Positions 17,776 to 25,793 of a DNA stretch of 64,000 bases are shown here, in pieces. Source of the stretch: Streptomyces sp. G44 (GTDB taxonomy: Bacteria > Actinomycetota > Actinomycetes > Streptomycetales > Streptomycetaceae); assembly GCF_016905445.1 (NCBI RefSeq), contig NZ_JAFEXF010000001.1:62001-126000 (forward strand). The letters are read 5' to 3'. How positions within the stretch are numbered: the stretch's first letter is position 1; each line of letters starts with the position of its first letter. The position numbers and the translations under genes are program-made. The notes below the pieces were generated by a model. That model saw only the letters and a list, made by a program, of their open reading frames with translations. It did no database searches and was not told the origin of the DNA.

Positions 17776-18468
17776 TCACTGCGTGACGCTCGGAGCGATG
17801 GCGGCCAGGGCACAGTCATGGTTGGGCCGGCACTGCACGGCCAGGGTTACGGCGCGTTCTTCGGCTCCGCCGCCGCCCTTCTTCCAGGCGATCTGCTGCT
17901 TGCCGTTGACGGTGACGACGTAGATGTATGCCTTGGTGATCGCGGAGGGGTCCTCGGCGAGGGCCTGCTTGAACGCGCCGGGGTAGTGGCCTTCGGTGAC
18001 CGTGCCGGTGGCGTGCTGGTCCTGGTCGGCCATCCGCGACCAGAGCACCGGATCAGGGACTTGGCCGGAGACGGACGCCCAGTCGGCGTACTTGGTCTCC
18101 TTGGTCATCCAGGCGTGCATGCCGGCGAGCTGTTGGTCGCGGCTGGTGTCGCGGGTGTCGTAGGACCACAGCATCTGGGCCACGGCCTTGGCGTAGGCGA
18201 CGGGCTCGGCGATCTGCGGGGGCTTGGGCACCGACCCCGATCCGGCAGTCGGCTTCGGGGCGGCCTCGGAGGAGGACGGGCTGCTCGCCGGCGCCGGGGC
18301 GGCGTGGTCCGGACCCTGGTGGCCGTTGCCGTTCCCGCTCAGCCAGGCGACGCTGGCGGCGGTTGCGAGCAGGACGGTGACGACCAGAGCGACGATCGCG
18401 ATCCGCTTGTTGGCCGACCAGCCGATGCCGTACGAGGACAGGGAGAGGGAGGGAAGCCGTTTCTGCAT
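17776..18468 (-). CDS. Bitopic transfer protein, 230 aa
   Basis: ATG at 18468 overlaps the stop of the upstream gene (TGATG). One membrane span (IAIVALVVTVLLATAASVAW) is followed by a Ser/Pro/Ala linker and an extracellular domain (PVAYAKAVAQMLWSYDTRD...AYIYVVTVNGKQQIAWKKGG). This topology and position between the small two-span protein and the VirB6-like gene match the single-span component of Streptomyces SCO688x clusters, which may be functionally like VirB8 (inference). Two Cys in VQCRPNHDCAL may pair. Confidence 0.78.
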   Translation of the reverse strand: MQKRLPSLSLSSYGIGWSANKRIAIVALVVTVLLATAASVAWLSGNGNGHQGPDHAAPAPASSPSSSEAAPKPTAGSGSVPKPPQIAEPVAYAKAVAQMLWSYDTRDTSRDQQLAGMHAWMTKETKYADWASVSGQVPDPVLWSRMADQDQHATGTVTEGHYPGAFKQALAEDPSAITKAYIYVVTVNGKQQIAWKKGGGGAEERAVTLAVQCRPNHDCALAAIAPSVTQ

Positions 18469-18782
18469 CAGTGGACCTGCGAGCCGAGGGCCGAGAAGAA
18501 CGCGACGATTCCGTTCGCGGCGCCCAGGCCGAGAGCGGCGCCCGCGGCGACGACGGCGCCCTTCTTGCCGTTGGCCTCGGCCTGGTGGCCACCGGTGTGG
18601 TGGCCCCAGGCCCACACGCCGAGGGAGACGGCGAGAGCGCCGACGACGGCGATGATCCCGAACATGTTGATCGAGTTGACGACGTTCTTCAGCACAGCGA
18701 GGCCGGGCAGGCCGCCGCCCGCGGGGGTGATGCCGGGGTCGAAGGCGAGCTGGATGACGCGGTCTGCGAGAGGGAGGGGCAT
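18468..18782 (-). CDS. Small two-span transfer protein (DUF6112-like, TrbC/VirB2-like)
   Basis: 104 aa. Two hydrophobic segments (GIIAVVGALAVSLGVWAWG and AVVAAGAALGLGAANGIVAF) flank a polar loop GHHTGGHQAEANGKKG, preceded by LPGLAVLKNVVNSIN. Size and topology match the DUF6112/TrbC-type small membrane proteins of actinomycete transfer clusters, pilin-like in other systems. The GGAG upstream is 14 bases from the ATG, so the start is plausible but not ideal. Overlaps the next gene by TGATG. Confidence 0.78.
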   Translation of the reverse strand: MPLPLADRVIQLAFDPGITPAGGGLPGLAVLKNVVNSINMFGIIAVVGALAVSLGVWAWGHHTGGHQAEANGKKGAVVAAGAALGLGAANGIVAFFSALGSQVH

Positions 18783-18923
18783 AGGTGTGGCGAGGCTCCT
18801 TGCGAACGCAGGCCAAGCGGGGGGCCGGCGGGAAAGGGGGAAGCGGAGGGGGAGGCGCGCTCGGGGCGCGGGAAGTGGCCGCGGCGGCGGCCCGCCCGGA
18901 GCGGCGTCCGGGCGGGAGCGGCG

Positions 18924-20110
18924 TCAGATGACGCGGCGGGTGGCGAGCATGTCCCAGTCCTTGATCGGGGTGATCCGGACCGGTTTCGATGTGCGCGGCG
19001 CCTCGATCACGAGGCCCTCGCCCATGTACATGCCGACATGCTCGGGGCGGCTCGCGGTGCCGCGGCTGAAGATCAGGTCACCGGGCTGGAGGTGGCTGGG
19101 GGAGACAGCCTTGCCTTCGTTGACCTGCGTATACGTGGTGCGGGTGAGGGTGATGCCGGCGTGGGCGTACGCCTGCTGCATCAGCGAGCTGCAGTCGCAG
19201 CGGCCCATCGGATCGGGGCCGTGCGCGTCGGTGCAGCTGCCGCCCCACTGGTACTGCGTACCGAGCTGGTGCATCGCCCAGTTGAGGGCTTTACGGGCCT
19301 TGGGGTCTGCATCCTTGGGGATCTTGTATCCCTTCGGGACGCTCCCCTCCGGGATGCGGCCGAAGCCGGATCCGTCCTTGGACGGAGCACAGCCGGTGGT
19401 GCCGGTGGCGGACTCCTTGTCCGGCTCCCTGTCGTCCTTGTCCTTGCCGGTGCTCGGGAAGGTCTTGGCGATGGCTTCCTGCAGCGCGGTGGACAGCTCC
19501 TCCCACTGCGCGTACGCGTCCGGGTACCCGGACTTCTGCACGGCCTGTGCCGCCTGGGTGACGGTCATCTGCTGCCACCCCTTGACCTTCAGCAGCTCCT
19601 TGTAGAAGCGCTCACTCGCGTAGACGGGATCGCGGATCTGCTGGGCGGTGCCCCATCCCTGAGAAGGGCGTTGCTGGAACAAGCCGAGGCTGTCCCGGTC
19701 TCCGTAGTTGAGGTTGCGCAGCCGCGACTCCTGCATCGCCGTGGCGAGCGCGATGATCTGGCCCTTCTTGGGCACGTCGAGGCTGATGCCGGTGGCCACG
19801 ATGGTCCGCGCGTGGGGGACTTGCTCAGCGGGCAGATCCAGGCCCTCGATGTGGACGTCGTTGCCGGATGCCCCGTCGAGGATGTCGGTGACGTGCTTGG
19901 CGACCTCGTCGGAGTCGATATCGGTCAGGCAGCCGCTGAAGGAGCCGGAGGTCTGCACGGCTTCGGCGGAGGAGGCCATCATCATGGCCGTTCCGGCGAG
20001 CAGGAGTGGGGAGAGGAAGACGACGCCGATGCCGACGGCGACCGCCTTCAACCGGCGCGGACCGCTCGTACGTCAGCGGTTTCGGGCATGGGTGGGCTGT
20101 AAGCCGTCAT
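18924..20110 (-). pseudogene. Lytic transglycosylase-NlpC/P60 cell-wall hydrolase, frame break at the N-terminus
   Basis: The main frame (stop at 18924) encodes a signal-anchor (VVFLSPLLLAGTAMMM), a transglycosylase-like segment (ALATAMQESRLRNLNYGDRD, LGLFQQRPSQGWG) and a C-terminal NlpC/P60 domain with catalytic Cys in GRCDCSSLMQQAY and His in RPEHVGMYM. It would cut peptidoglycan locally to let the transfer channel through. In this frame only a TTG at 20051 could start. A perfectly spaced GAAGGA-ATG at 20110 (MTAYSPPMPETADVRAVRAG) ends in TGA unless one base is added near 20051-20056, which joins it to LKAVAVGIG. Intact size about 394 aa. Confidence 0.82.
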
Positions 20111-20477
20111 GAACGTGTCCTTCGAGGTGCGGTGTCCGGCATGCCGCGTGCGCGTGGCGGGTGGAAGGGCGCGGCAGCCGGGGTGGGCGATCGGGGAGGC
20201 CGGTGGGGGCGAGTTGCCGCTCGCTCCGCGTGGCCGTGCCGTGAGCTAGGTGTGCCGGGGCAGGGGGTACCTCCGTGAGGCGTGGTGGGGAGTAGCCAGC
20301 GGCGGTGTGCGCCGGGCGGTTCAAAAACAGTAGGCCCGGATCGGCGGCTGACCAAAAAGTCGGCACGAGGTGCCGGAATCCGGCACCTCAGCACCGGACT
20401 TCTTGGTCGTCGACGCATTCACCCCTACAGTTTTTGGACTCCCCTCGCCCTCCTCGGTCTGCGGCCCGGGCTTCTCC
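20111..20477. other. Divergent intergenic region
   Basis: This gap separates the minus-strand transfer operon from the plus-strand accessory genes and should hold promoters for both. Its centre is a nested palindrome (20322-20437, listed separately). It contains short AT tracts (CAAAAACAG, CAGTTTTTGG) unusual for this DNA. No protein frame with a binding site was found. Confidence 0.5.
20322..20437. promoter_or_regulatory. Nested palindrome between the transfer and accessory operons
   Basis: Inner dyad at 20350-20408: left arm GACCAAAAAGTCGGCACGAG-GTGCCGG, spacer AAT, right arm CCGGCACCTC-AGCACCGGACTTCTTGGTC, perfect over the central 10 bp and about 85% over 27-29 bp. An outer pair, CAAAAACAGTAGG at 20322-20334 and CCTACAGTTTTTG at 20424-20436, lies about 51 bp from the same centre on each side. 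It could be an operator, a nick site region or a structured RNA. The sequence cannot decide. Confidence 0.7.
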
Positions 20478-21314
20478 ATGCCCAATTCCGGTCTGCGAGG
20501 ACTCGTATGCGAGACGGGAATCTCCCTCCACGCTTCCACACCCGAATTGGGGCCCTCTTTGCCTTTTTCCCTGCACCAGGGCGACGCTCTCAGCGTCCTT
20601 GCCGGCTTGCCGGACGACTGCGTCGACTCCGTCATCACCGACCCGCCGTACAACTCGGGCGGTCGAACTGCGAAGGAGCGCACCACGCGCTCGGCGAAGC
20701 AGAAGTACACCTCCGCCGACGCCCAGCACGCCCTGCCGGACTTCACCGGCGAGAACATGGACCAGCGCAGTTACGGGTTCTGGCTGACGCAGATCATGAC
20801 CGAGGCCCACCGCCTCACCCGCACCGGTGGCACGGCGCTGCTGTTCACCGACTGGCGGCAGCTCCCCACCACGACGGACGCGATCCAGGCGGCCGGTTGG
20901 CTCTGGCGCGGGGTGCTGGCGTGGCACAAGCCGCAGACCAGGCCCCAGAAGGGCCGGTTCACACAGAACTGCGAGTTCATCGTGTGGGCCTCCAAGGGTG
21001 CGATCGACGGCTCCCGGAACCCGGTCTACCTGCCCGGCCTCTACAGCGCCTCGCAGCCCTCCGGGGCGAAGCGCCAGCACATCACGCAGAAGCCTGTCTC
21101 CGTGATGCGCGAGCTGGTCAAGATCAGCCCCGAGGGTGGCACGGTGCTCGACTTCTGCGCCGGCTCCGGCTCCACGGGCGTCGCCGCCCTGATGGAGGGC
21201 CGGGACTTCATCGGCGTAGAGAAAACCGAGCACTACGCGTCCATCGCAGCCGACCGGCTCACCGAGACGGTCCGCGAAACCCTCACCCAGGACGACGTGG
21301 TCCTGTCCGTCTGA
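20478..21314 (+). CDS. DNA methyltransferase (N4-cytosine/N6-adenine, beta type)
   Basis: From the ATG at 20478 the protein has catalytic DPPY at about 55-58 and the SAM-binding motif DFCAGSGSTG at about 225-234, so motif IV precedes motif I with the target-recognition region between, the beta-class order. HITQKPVSVMRELV before motif I is also typical. No binding site favours this ATG; a TTG about 25 codons later (GAATTGGGG) may be the true start. No restriction gene is adjacent, so it is an orphan methylase that may shield transferred DNA from host restriction (inference). Confidence 0.88.
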   Translation: MPNSGLRGLVCETGISLHASTPELGPSLPFSLHQGDALSVLAGLPDDCVDSVITDPPYNSGGRTAKERTTRSAKQKYTSADAQHALPDFTGENMDQRSYGFWLTQIMTEAHRLTRTGGTALLFTDWRQLPTTTDAIQAAGWLWRGVLAWHKPQTRPQKGRFTQNCEFIVWASKGAIDGSRNPVYLPGLYSASQPSGAKRQHITQKPVSVMRELVKISPEGGTVLDFCAGSGSTGVAALMEGRDFIGVEKTEHYASIAADRLTETVRETLTQDDVVLSV

Positions 21315-21462
21315 GGCGGCAACCGCGCCTTCCAGGCGAATTCCGACGCCATTTCCAGCCCTGGGTGGCATCCCGCCGTGGCGCGAGCAGTCCGTCGACT
21401 GGCCCACTCATCGCTGTTTCCGCTTTCCCTGTGTCCGCCCCTCGTAGGAGGCCCCGCGTTCC

Positions 21463-22119
21463 ATGTCTGAATCAGTAGAACCCTCGGACCGTGGGGAGTT
21501 GGAGCCGGTGCGTATTCCGGACCCCCACCTGGAGGGAATCGAGGCCAGTGTCCGCAGGCTGATGGAGCAGTCGGCGCAGCAGGCCCAGCAGCTCGACCAT
21601 CTCGCCTCCGCACCATCGCCGGGTGGATCACCGTTCGCGGCGTTCGGCATGCCGGGGCTCGGCGGACCGCCTCCGGCTGCGCCGCCGGAGCCGCGCCCGA
21701 TTCTGGAACTGGACGACGAGGAGCGCGAGGACGAGCTCGACGCCTTGTCCGACTGGGTCGACGACTTCCTTCTGCCCGTCTATGGGGCGGAGGTCACCAC
21801 CGCGGCGCCCTGGTGCCTGCAGTGGCAGGAGCACGACGAGGTCGTTGCATGGCTTCATGCCCTGTGGCTCGCATACCAGCAGCACAAGGACCCCGAAGCC
21901 GGGCTCTCCGGCCTGTTCGTGTGGCACCGGGACTTCCTCACCCACGCCATCGCGGCGATCCGCGCGCCGGGCGGTCCTCTGTCGGCTTGCATGACCTCAC
22001 CCGAGCGTCCCGCCCACCGGCTCCTTCCGGGCCCGCCTCCCTCAGCACGTACGGAGAAGGCGACGGCGGGCGCGGCGGATGCGGCCGGGCCCCCTGAGCC
22101 GGACGAGCCGACGTCGTGA
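21463..22119 (+). CDS. DUF4913-family protein
   Basis: 218 aa; ATG at 21463 preceded by AGGAGG. An N-terminal helix (EGIEASVRRLMEQSAQQAQQ) and Pro-rich linker lead to the DUF4913 signature: WVDDFLLPVYG...APWCLQWQEHDEVVAWLHAL, LWLAYQQHKDPEAGLSGLFV and WHRDFLTHAIAAI...GPLSAC. The family is common on actinomycete plasmids and integrative elements, with no assigned activity. GTGA overlap with the following ParE/RelE-like gene implies joint expression. Confidence 0.8.
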   Translation: MSESVEPSDRGELEPVRIPDPHLEGIEASVRRLMEQSAQQAQQLDHLASAPSPGGSPFAAFGMPGLGGPPPAAPPEPRPILELDDEEREDELDALSDWVDDFLLPVYGAEVTTAAPWCLQWQEHDEVVAWLHALWLAYQQHKDPEAGLSGLFVWHRDFLTHAIAAIRAPGGPLSACMTSPERPAHRLLPGPPPSARTEKATAGAADAAGPPEPDEPTS

Positions 22120-22598
22120 ACGGCGGGCAGCAACCGGCTTTCGGCCTGAGCTTCGACCCCCGAGCCCTGACCGATCTCCTCCAGGCGCCCAGCGACATCC
22201 GCGATCTCACCCTTGCCTACCTGCAGGAAGTCGTGAACGCGCAGCGCTTCGGGCTCCGGCTCACGGGCGACCTGGAGGGCTACCGCAAGCTGTTCGTGGA
22301 CTCCCGCAAGGACTGGCGCGTCGTCTACGGCGTCCGCCCGGCGCCCGCAGAGTCCACGCACCAGCGGGAGATCCACGTCGTCGCGGTCCGGCCGCGTGCG
22401 GGCAACGACGTCTACGACGAGGTCGGCCGCCGCCTGGGGATGATCCGCCGGCCGCTGAGCGCCCGCACCCACGCGGCACGCTCCTGCTCCCCGCAGCTGG
22501 CGACCCGCAGCCCCGCACCGCGCCCCGCTCCGCTTCCCTCCGCGCCGCCGGGCCTTCCCCGTCCCGCGCAGAACCCCTCGCACCATCACGCCCGCTGA
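22116..22598 (+). CDS. ParE/RelE-like small protein
   Basis: 160 aa; GTG at 22116 overlaps the previous stop. Residues about 10-110 (RDLTLAYLQEVVNAQRFGLR, EGYRKLFVDSRKDWRVVYGV, IHVVAVRPRAGNDVYDEVGR) have the strand-helix-strand layout and the R-x-x-Y-x-V core of ParE/RelE toxins. The last 50 residues are Pro/Ala/Arg low complexity, unusual for a toxin. No classic antitoxin precedes it; the coupled DUF4913 gene occupies that place. Toxin activity is a guess from fold only. Confidence 0.6.
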   Translation: MNGGQQPAFGLSFDPRALTDLLQAPSDIRDLTLAYLQEVVNAQRFGLRLTGDLEGYRKLFVDSRKDWRVVYGVRPAPAESTHQREIHVVAVRPRAGNDVYDEVGRRLGMIRRPLSARTHAARSCSPQLATRSPAPRPAPLPSAPPGLPRPAQNPSHHHAR

Positions 22599-22697
22599 AC
22601 GACGGAGCCCCGCCTATGCCCCCTGACCCCGCGCCGGCAGCAGTCCGGCGTGTGGGTCCCCACTAGACCATCGCATCGAAGCCGTCACCGTCCATGA

Positions 22698-23090
22698 CTA
22701 CAGCTGCCAGAGCGAGTTCTGGACCTGTCCGTCATGGAGTGTCACCACCTGGCTGCCAGGTCGCTGCATCCAGGCCATGAGCGTGCCGAAGTCCGGCCAG
22801 CTTTCGGCAGCCCTGTGCCAGTGCTCGGTGAGGTCATTGGCGGTACGGCAACTCTCGCTGAGCGCGTAGATGGTCCTACCAGTCTCCGGTGAGGCAGGGT
22901 CGAGTGCGTTGGACCGCTCCGGCCCTTTGGCAAGGCTGAAAGCGATGAGCACGTCCCTCTGCGTGTGGCGCATGAAGTCGTAGTAGCTCTGCCAGAGCGA
23001 GTCACCCTCGGCGACGTTCTGCTGGTCTGTAGTCACCACGATGGTGAGTTCGTGAGTAGAGGTCGTCTTTGGGTTCGGCGGCAAGGTCAT
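22698..23090 (-). CDS. Unknown 130-aa protein
   Basis: ATG at 23090 has GGAAGG nine bases upstream, chosen over a longer frame. The protein (THELTIVVTTDQQNVAEGDS...FMRHTQRDVLIAFSLAKGPE...ESCRTANDLTEHWHRAAESW) has the alternating strand/helix pattern of a dimeric alpha-beta barrel, such as antibiotic-biosynthesis monooxygenase folds, but no diagnostic residue. It stands alone on the minus strand between plus-strand genes. Confidence 0.55.
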   Translation of the reverse strand: MTLPPNPKTTSTHELTIVVTTDQQNVAEGDSLWQSYYDFMRHTQRDVLIAFSLAKGPERSNALDPASPETGRTIYALSESCRTANDLTEHWHRAAESWPDFGTLMAWMQRPGSQVVTLHDGQVQNSLWQL

Positions 23091-23130
23091 CCGCGAGGGC
23101 CTTCCTTCAGGTAGGGGACGTAGTCCCGGC

Positions 23131-23478
23131 ATGTCAGTCTGCCGGCGGCCAGCTGCCGGTTCGCACCTCAGCAGCGCTTCCCTTCCCACTCAGACACCAC
23201 CACAACCTCAACCTCACCGGCGTCACCCGATCAGTGGCCACGCTGAAAACGCTCACTGCCTCGGCACGCGCATCCCCTACGCCGAGCTACAGCAGCTGGA
23301 GGATGCCGGCCTGGTCTCCCGGGATACCCGCCACCCGGTCCACGCCGGCCAATCCGTCGCACTGACTGATGCCGGCCGCGCCACATTGTTCGCCGCGCGT
23401 GGGCCGCCCACGACCCAGGTGCCGAAGCCCTTGGCTCGCCCCGGTGCCTGGCCGTCCACCCCAGCGCGGCGGCGCTGA
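23131..23478 (+). CDS. Small winged-helix-like protein, start uncertain
   Basis: The C-terminal 75 residues read GTRIPYAELQQLEDAGLVSR...GQSVALTDAGRATLFAARGP, a MarR/HxlR-like winged helix core. The first 45 residues from the ATG at 23131 are Pro/His-rich and poorly convincing. A GTG in another frame (VATLKTLTASAR) with a one-base break is an alternative start. The frame ends just before the 23498 gene. DNA binding is inferred from the wing pattern only. Confidence 0.45.
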   Translation: MSVCRRPAAGSHLSSASLPTQTPPQPQPHRRHPISGHAENAHCLGTRIPYAELQQLEDAGLVSRDTRHPVHAGQSVALTDAGRATLFAARGPPTTQVPKPLARPGAWPSTPARRR

Positions 23479-23497
23479 ACTCTCCGAAAGGCCCTTG

Positions 23498-24244
23498 TTG
23501 TCCCCCAGTGAACCGGCACCCGCTCGGAAGGCTATCCCCGAAGTCGATTTCGAGGTAGACGAACTCGACGCCGACGAGCAGATGCACCTCGACTTCTACC
23601 GTCGGGTCGAAGTGCGGTCCGACATGCTCGTCCCCCTCGCCGAACACCACACCGCCAACGGCGTGCACAGCTACTACGTCCTGTTCGACCGCACCGCCAC
23701 CTACGGACACCCCGGCAAGCCGCAGTACGTCGCCGTACATCTGCAACGGGACAGGGAAAAGCGGACGTTCAACTTCGAGAAGGAACTGCTGCCTCTGCCC
23801 GCGATGGCGCAGTCCTGGCTGATCCACCGAGGCTGCCCTCCCGATGCCATCGGCCTCAACCCCGAACTGGGCCCGCCGCCGGCGGACGAGGCGACGCGGG
23901 CCCTGGAGCAGCGCCTCGCAGGCGACGGCGACCACTACGCGATGGGCTACTCCTACACCCGAGACGACCCGGACGACATGGTCACCGTCGTGGCACTGCG
24001 CGCTCTCGACGAGCGAGCCCCCTCCTCGTTCCGCGTCGTGGTCGAGGAAGTCGACACCGACGCGTGGACCCACACCCTGCGAGAGGGCGGCTTCGCCACG
24101 GTCGAAGAGGCCCTTCAGTGGTGCGACGACCGGCTCACAGGCGAGGCCGGCCCCCTCCCGCCGGTCCGCCCGGCAGCGTCATTCACCCGCCCGACCGCCA
24201 TGCCGAAGACCCCCGCTCCACGCCCGCCCGGCCGCTCGCGCTGA
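23498..24244 (+). CDS. Unknown acidic protein, 248 aa
   Basis: TTG at 23498 (TTG-TCC) with GAAAGG six bases upstream; the upstream extension overlaps the preceding gene and is shadow-like. The protein runs VDFEVDELDADEQMHLDFYR...YYVLFDRTATYGHPGKPQYV...HYAMGYSYTRDDPDDMVTVV...FATVEEALQWCDDRL, a mixed alpha/beta soluble domain, with a Pro-rich tail. No family recognised. A conserved hairpin element follows 38 bp after its stop. Confidence 0.7.
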   Translation: MSPSEPAPARKAIPEVDFEVDELDADEQMHLDFYRRVEVRSDMLVPLAEHHTANGVHSYYVLFDRTATYGHPGKPQYVAVHLQRDREKRTFNFEKELLPLPAMAQSWLIHRGCPPDAIGLNPELGPPPADEATRALEQRLAGDGDHYAMGYSYTRDDPDDMVTVVALRALDERAPSSFRVVVEEVDTDAWTHTLREGGFATVEEALQWCDDRLTGEAGPLPPVRPAASFTRPTAMPKTPAPRPPGRSR

Positions 24245-24267
24245 ATGCCGAGGCCGACCGGCGCGGC

Positions 24268-24318
24268 GAAACATAGCCGACGATCGCCGGTTAGCCAAAC
24301 CGGCGATTCTCCGGACTC
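24268..24318 (+). repeat. Conserved hairpin element, right copy
   Basis: The stem GATCGCCGGTT-AGCCA-AACCGGCGATT lies at 24282-24308 within about 48 bp that match the left copy (3754-3803, minus strand) at all but a few positions, including the flanks AACATAGCCGA and CTCCGGAC. Like the left copy it lies just after a stop codon and before the next gene on the same strand. Confidence 0.75.
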
Positions 24319-24390
24319 TTATACAGCCGCCGGGACAACCCCGCGGCACCTTTCCACGAAATCCCTATGCCTCATGGAGGTTTCTTCCGC

Positions 24391-24744
24391 ATGCGCTCCA
24401 CCCGAATTGCCATATCCGCCGCGATGCTCGGCGCACTCGCTCTGCCGGTGCTGTCCGCCACCGCCGCCAATGCGGCCCCCGTCGCCACCGCGGCAACTGC
24501 CGTCCCGACGAGCAGCTGCTCATCTCTCCCGCCGCTCCCGTACGAGGTGCACACGAAGGCCGTGACCATCCGGTCCAAGGCCACCACGAAGTCCACCGCG
24601 GTCGGAGTGCTCTACCGCAGCCACAAGTTCACCGTGCACAAGAAGAGCGGCAACTGGCTCTACATCACCGACAAGACGACCGGCGTAAAGGGCTGGGTCT
24701 CCGGCACGTACGTCTACCGCGACGTCCGCATGTGCCTCAGCTGA
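24391..24744 (+). CDS. Secreted SH3b-domain protein, 117 aa
   Basis: ATG at 24391 with GGAGG about ten bases upstream. Signal peptide RIAISAAMLGALALPVLSAT with likely cleavage after ANA-A. The mature protein has one bacterial SH3-like domain: VTIRSKATTKSTAVGVLYRS, FTVHKKSGNWLYITDKTTG, KGWVSGTYVY, with Cys near both ends (SSCSSLP and RMCLS) that may pair. Such domains bind cell-wall peptides. It may help surface contact or wall handling during transfer (inference). Confidence 0.8.
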   Translation: MRSTRIAISAAMLGALALPVLSATAANAAPVATAATAVPTSSCSSLPPLPYEVHTKAVTIRSKATTKSTAVGVLYRSHKFTVHKKSGNWLYITDKTTGVKGWVSGTYVYRDVRMCLS

Positions 24745-24848
24745 CAGCCCCGCAGCAGTAACCCGCCTACTCATAGCCGAGTTGCCCGACCGCTCGTCAA
24801 TTCCCTGCCGCTGAAGTTCCAGGTGTCGCCTTCCGGAAGGAGTTCCCC

Positions 24849-25337
24849 TTGTCCGACGACATACCCGATGGCACTGAGGATGTCGTGGGTGTGCTCACCG
24901 AACGGATCGAGACCCACTTCGGAATGGGCATGGATCAGTTGAGGGCCGCAGTCGCCCTCGAGCCGACCGCGAATCCTGACGCCACCGAGGTCGTCACGTG
25001 GCACGGCCTTCTCATCGACTCCCAGGCTGTGCTCGACCGAGCGGAGGATGATCTCCTCGCCGCGTTGGAAACGCAGCCCAGTGAGGTCGACGACCCGACG
25101 ATGGACCTCGCCCAGCGCGTCAACGCGGCCGTCACGACACGCGACGGCCGGGCCCTGGTCGTGCGGTGGCTTCTCGATCCGCACGCTCCGGGCAAGAAGG
25201 ACCTCGCTGCCGAACGCCTTGCCCGTCTCAATCGCGGAGTGCGCAAGGGCCCGGCGGTGCCAACCAGCGCTCCGCACCGCCCTGCGGTCGCACTTGCGCC
25301 GGCATCGGTATTGCGAGCGGGAAGGGTCGTCCTGTGA
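24849..25337 (+). CDS. Unknown protein, 162 aa
   Basis: TTG at 24849 (TTG-TCC) with GGAAGGAG seven bases upstream. Helical and acidic (GTEDVVGVLTERIETHFGMG, HGLLIDSQAVLDRAEDDLLA), then TTRDGRALVVRWLLDPHAPG and a basic tail. No family recognised. It overlaps the next gene by GTGA, forming an operon of three or four small genes leading to the HxlR regulator. Confidence 0.68.
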   Translation: MSDDIPDGTEDVVGVLTERIETHFGMGMDQLRAAVALEPTANPDATEVVTWHGLLIDSQAVLDRAEDDLLAALETQPSEVDDPTMDLAQRVNAAVTTRDGRALVVRWLLDPHAPGKKDLAAERLARLNRGVRKGPAVPTSAPHRPAVALAPASVLRAGRVVL

Positions 25338-25783
25338 GCGTCCGGCTCAAGTCCAGCACCGTGGACGGCCGGCTGCAGGAGGTCTTCGGCGCGCCGGTCG
25401 CCGAGCTGTACGCGACGGCTACTGGGCCCGATGCCCGTCCCGCGCTGACCCGCGCCCTGGAGCTGCGCTCCTTCCTTGCCCTGGCCGAGGAGCAGGTCGC
25501 CAGGGTCCGCGACCGCGTGCACGAGGCGATGGCACCCGACAGGGACATGGGCGAGCTGTCAGCCGCTGACCTCCGCTTCGACGCGCAGTGGCTGGAGGCG
25601 GCGCTCGATGCCCGCGACGGCTACCGCGCCGCGCTCGGCGAGCTGCTGCGCACTGTGCCTCCGCCCGATCATCAGCCCCGCCCCGTCCGTACGGCGCAGC
25701 CGGTGGTCGCCGCCGTCCTGCCCCCGTCCCCCGCTGCCCCGGCACCCGCGCGTGCCGGGGCAGCGAGGGCCCGCCGACCGTGA
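25334..25783 (+). CDS. Unknown helical protein, paralogue of the next gene
   Basis: 149 aa; GTG at 25334 overlaps the previous stop. The core (DGRLQEVFGAPVAELYATAT...FLALAEEQVARVRDRVHEAM...DMGELSAADLRFDAQWLEAA) matches the neighbouring 25794 gene in order and spacing of residues, so the two arose by tandem duplication. Helical bundle, with an Ala/Pro/Arg tail. No known function. Confidence 0.68.
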   Translation: MSVRLKSSTVDGRLQEVFGAPVAELYATATGPDARPALTRALELRSFLALAEEQVARVRDRVHEAMAPDRDMGELSAADLRFDAQWLEAALDARDGYRAALGELLRTVPPPDHQPRPVRTAQPVVAAVLPPSPAAPAPARAGAARARRP

Positions 25784-25793
25784 AAGCCCCCGC

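Noticed and set aside
16687..19605. 972-residue open frame on the plus strand
   Set aside because: It lies antisense to the VirB6-like, single-span, DUF6112-like and hydrolase genes, whose families are recognised. Its Gly/Asp/Val-rich text is typical of a GC-rich shadow frame.
22698..23090. Heme-degrading or antibiotic monooxygenase
   Set aside because: Only the general strand/helix pattern fits; no diagnostic residues, so the gene is left as unknown.
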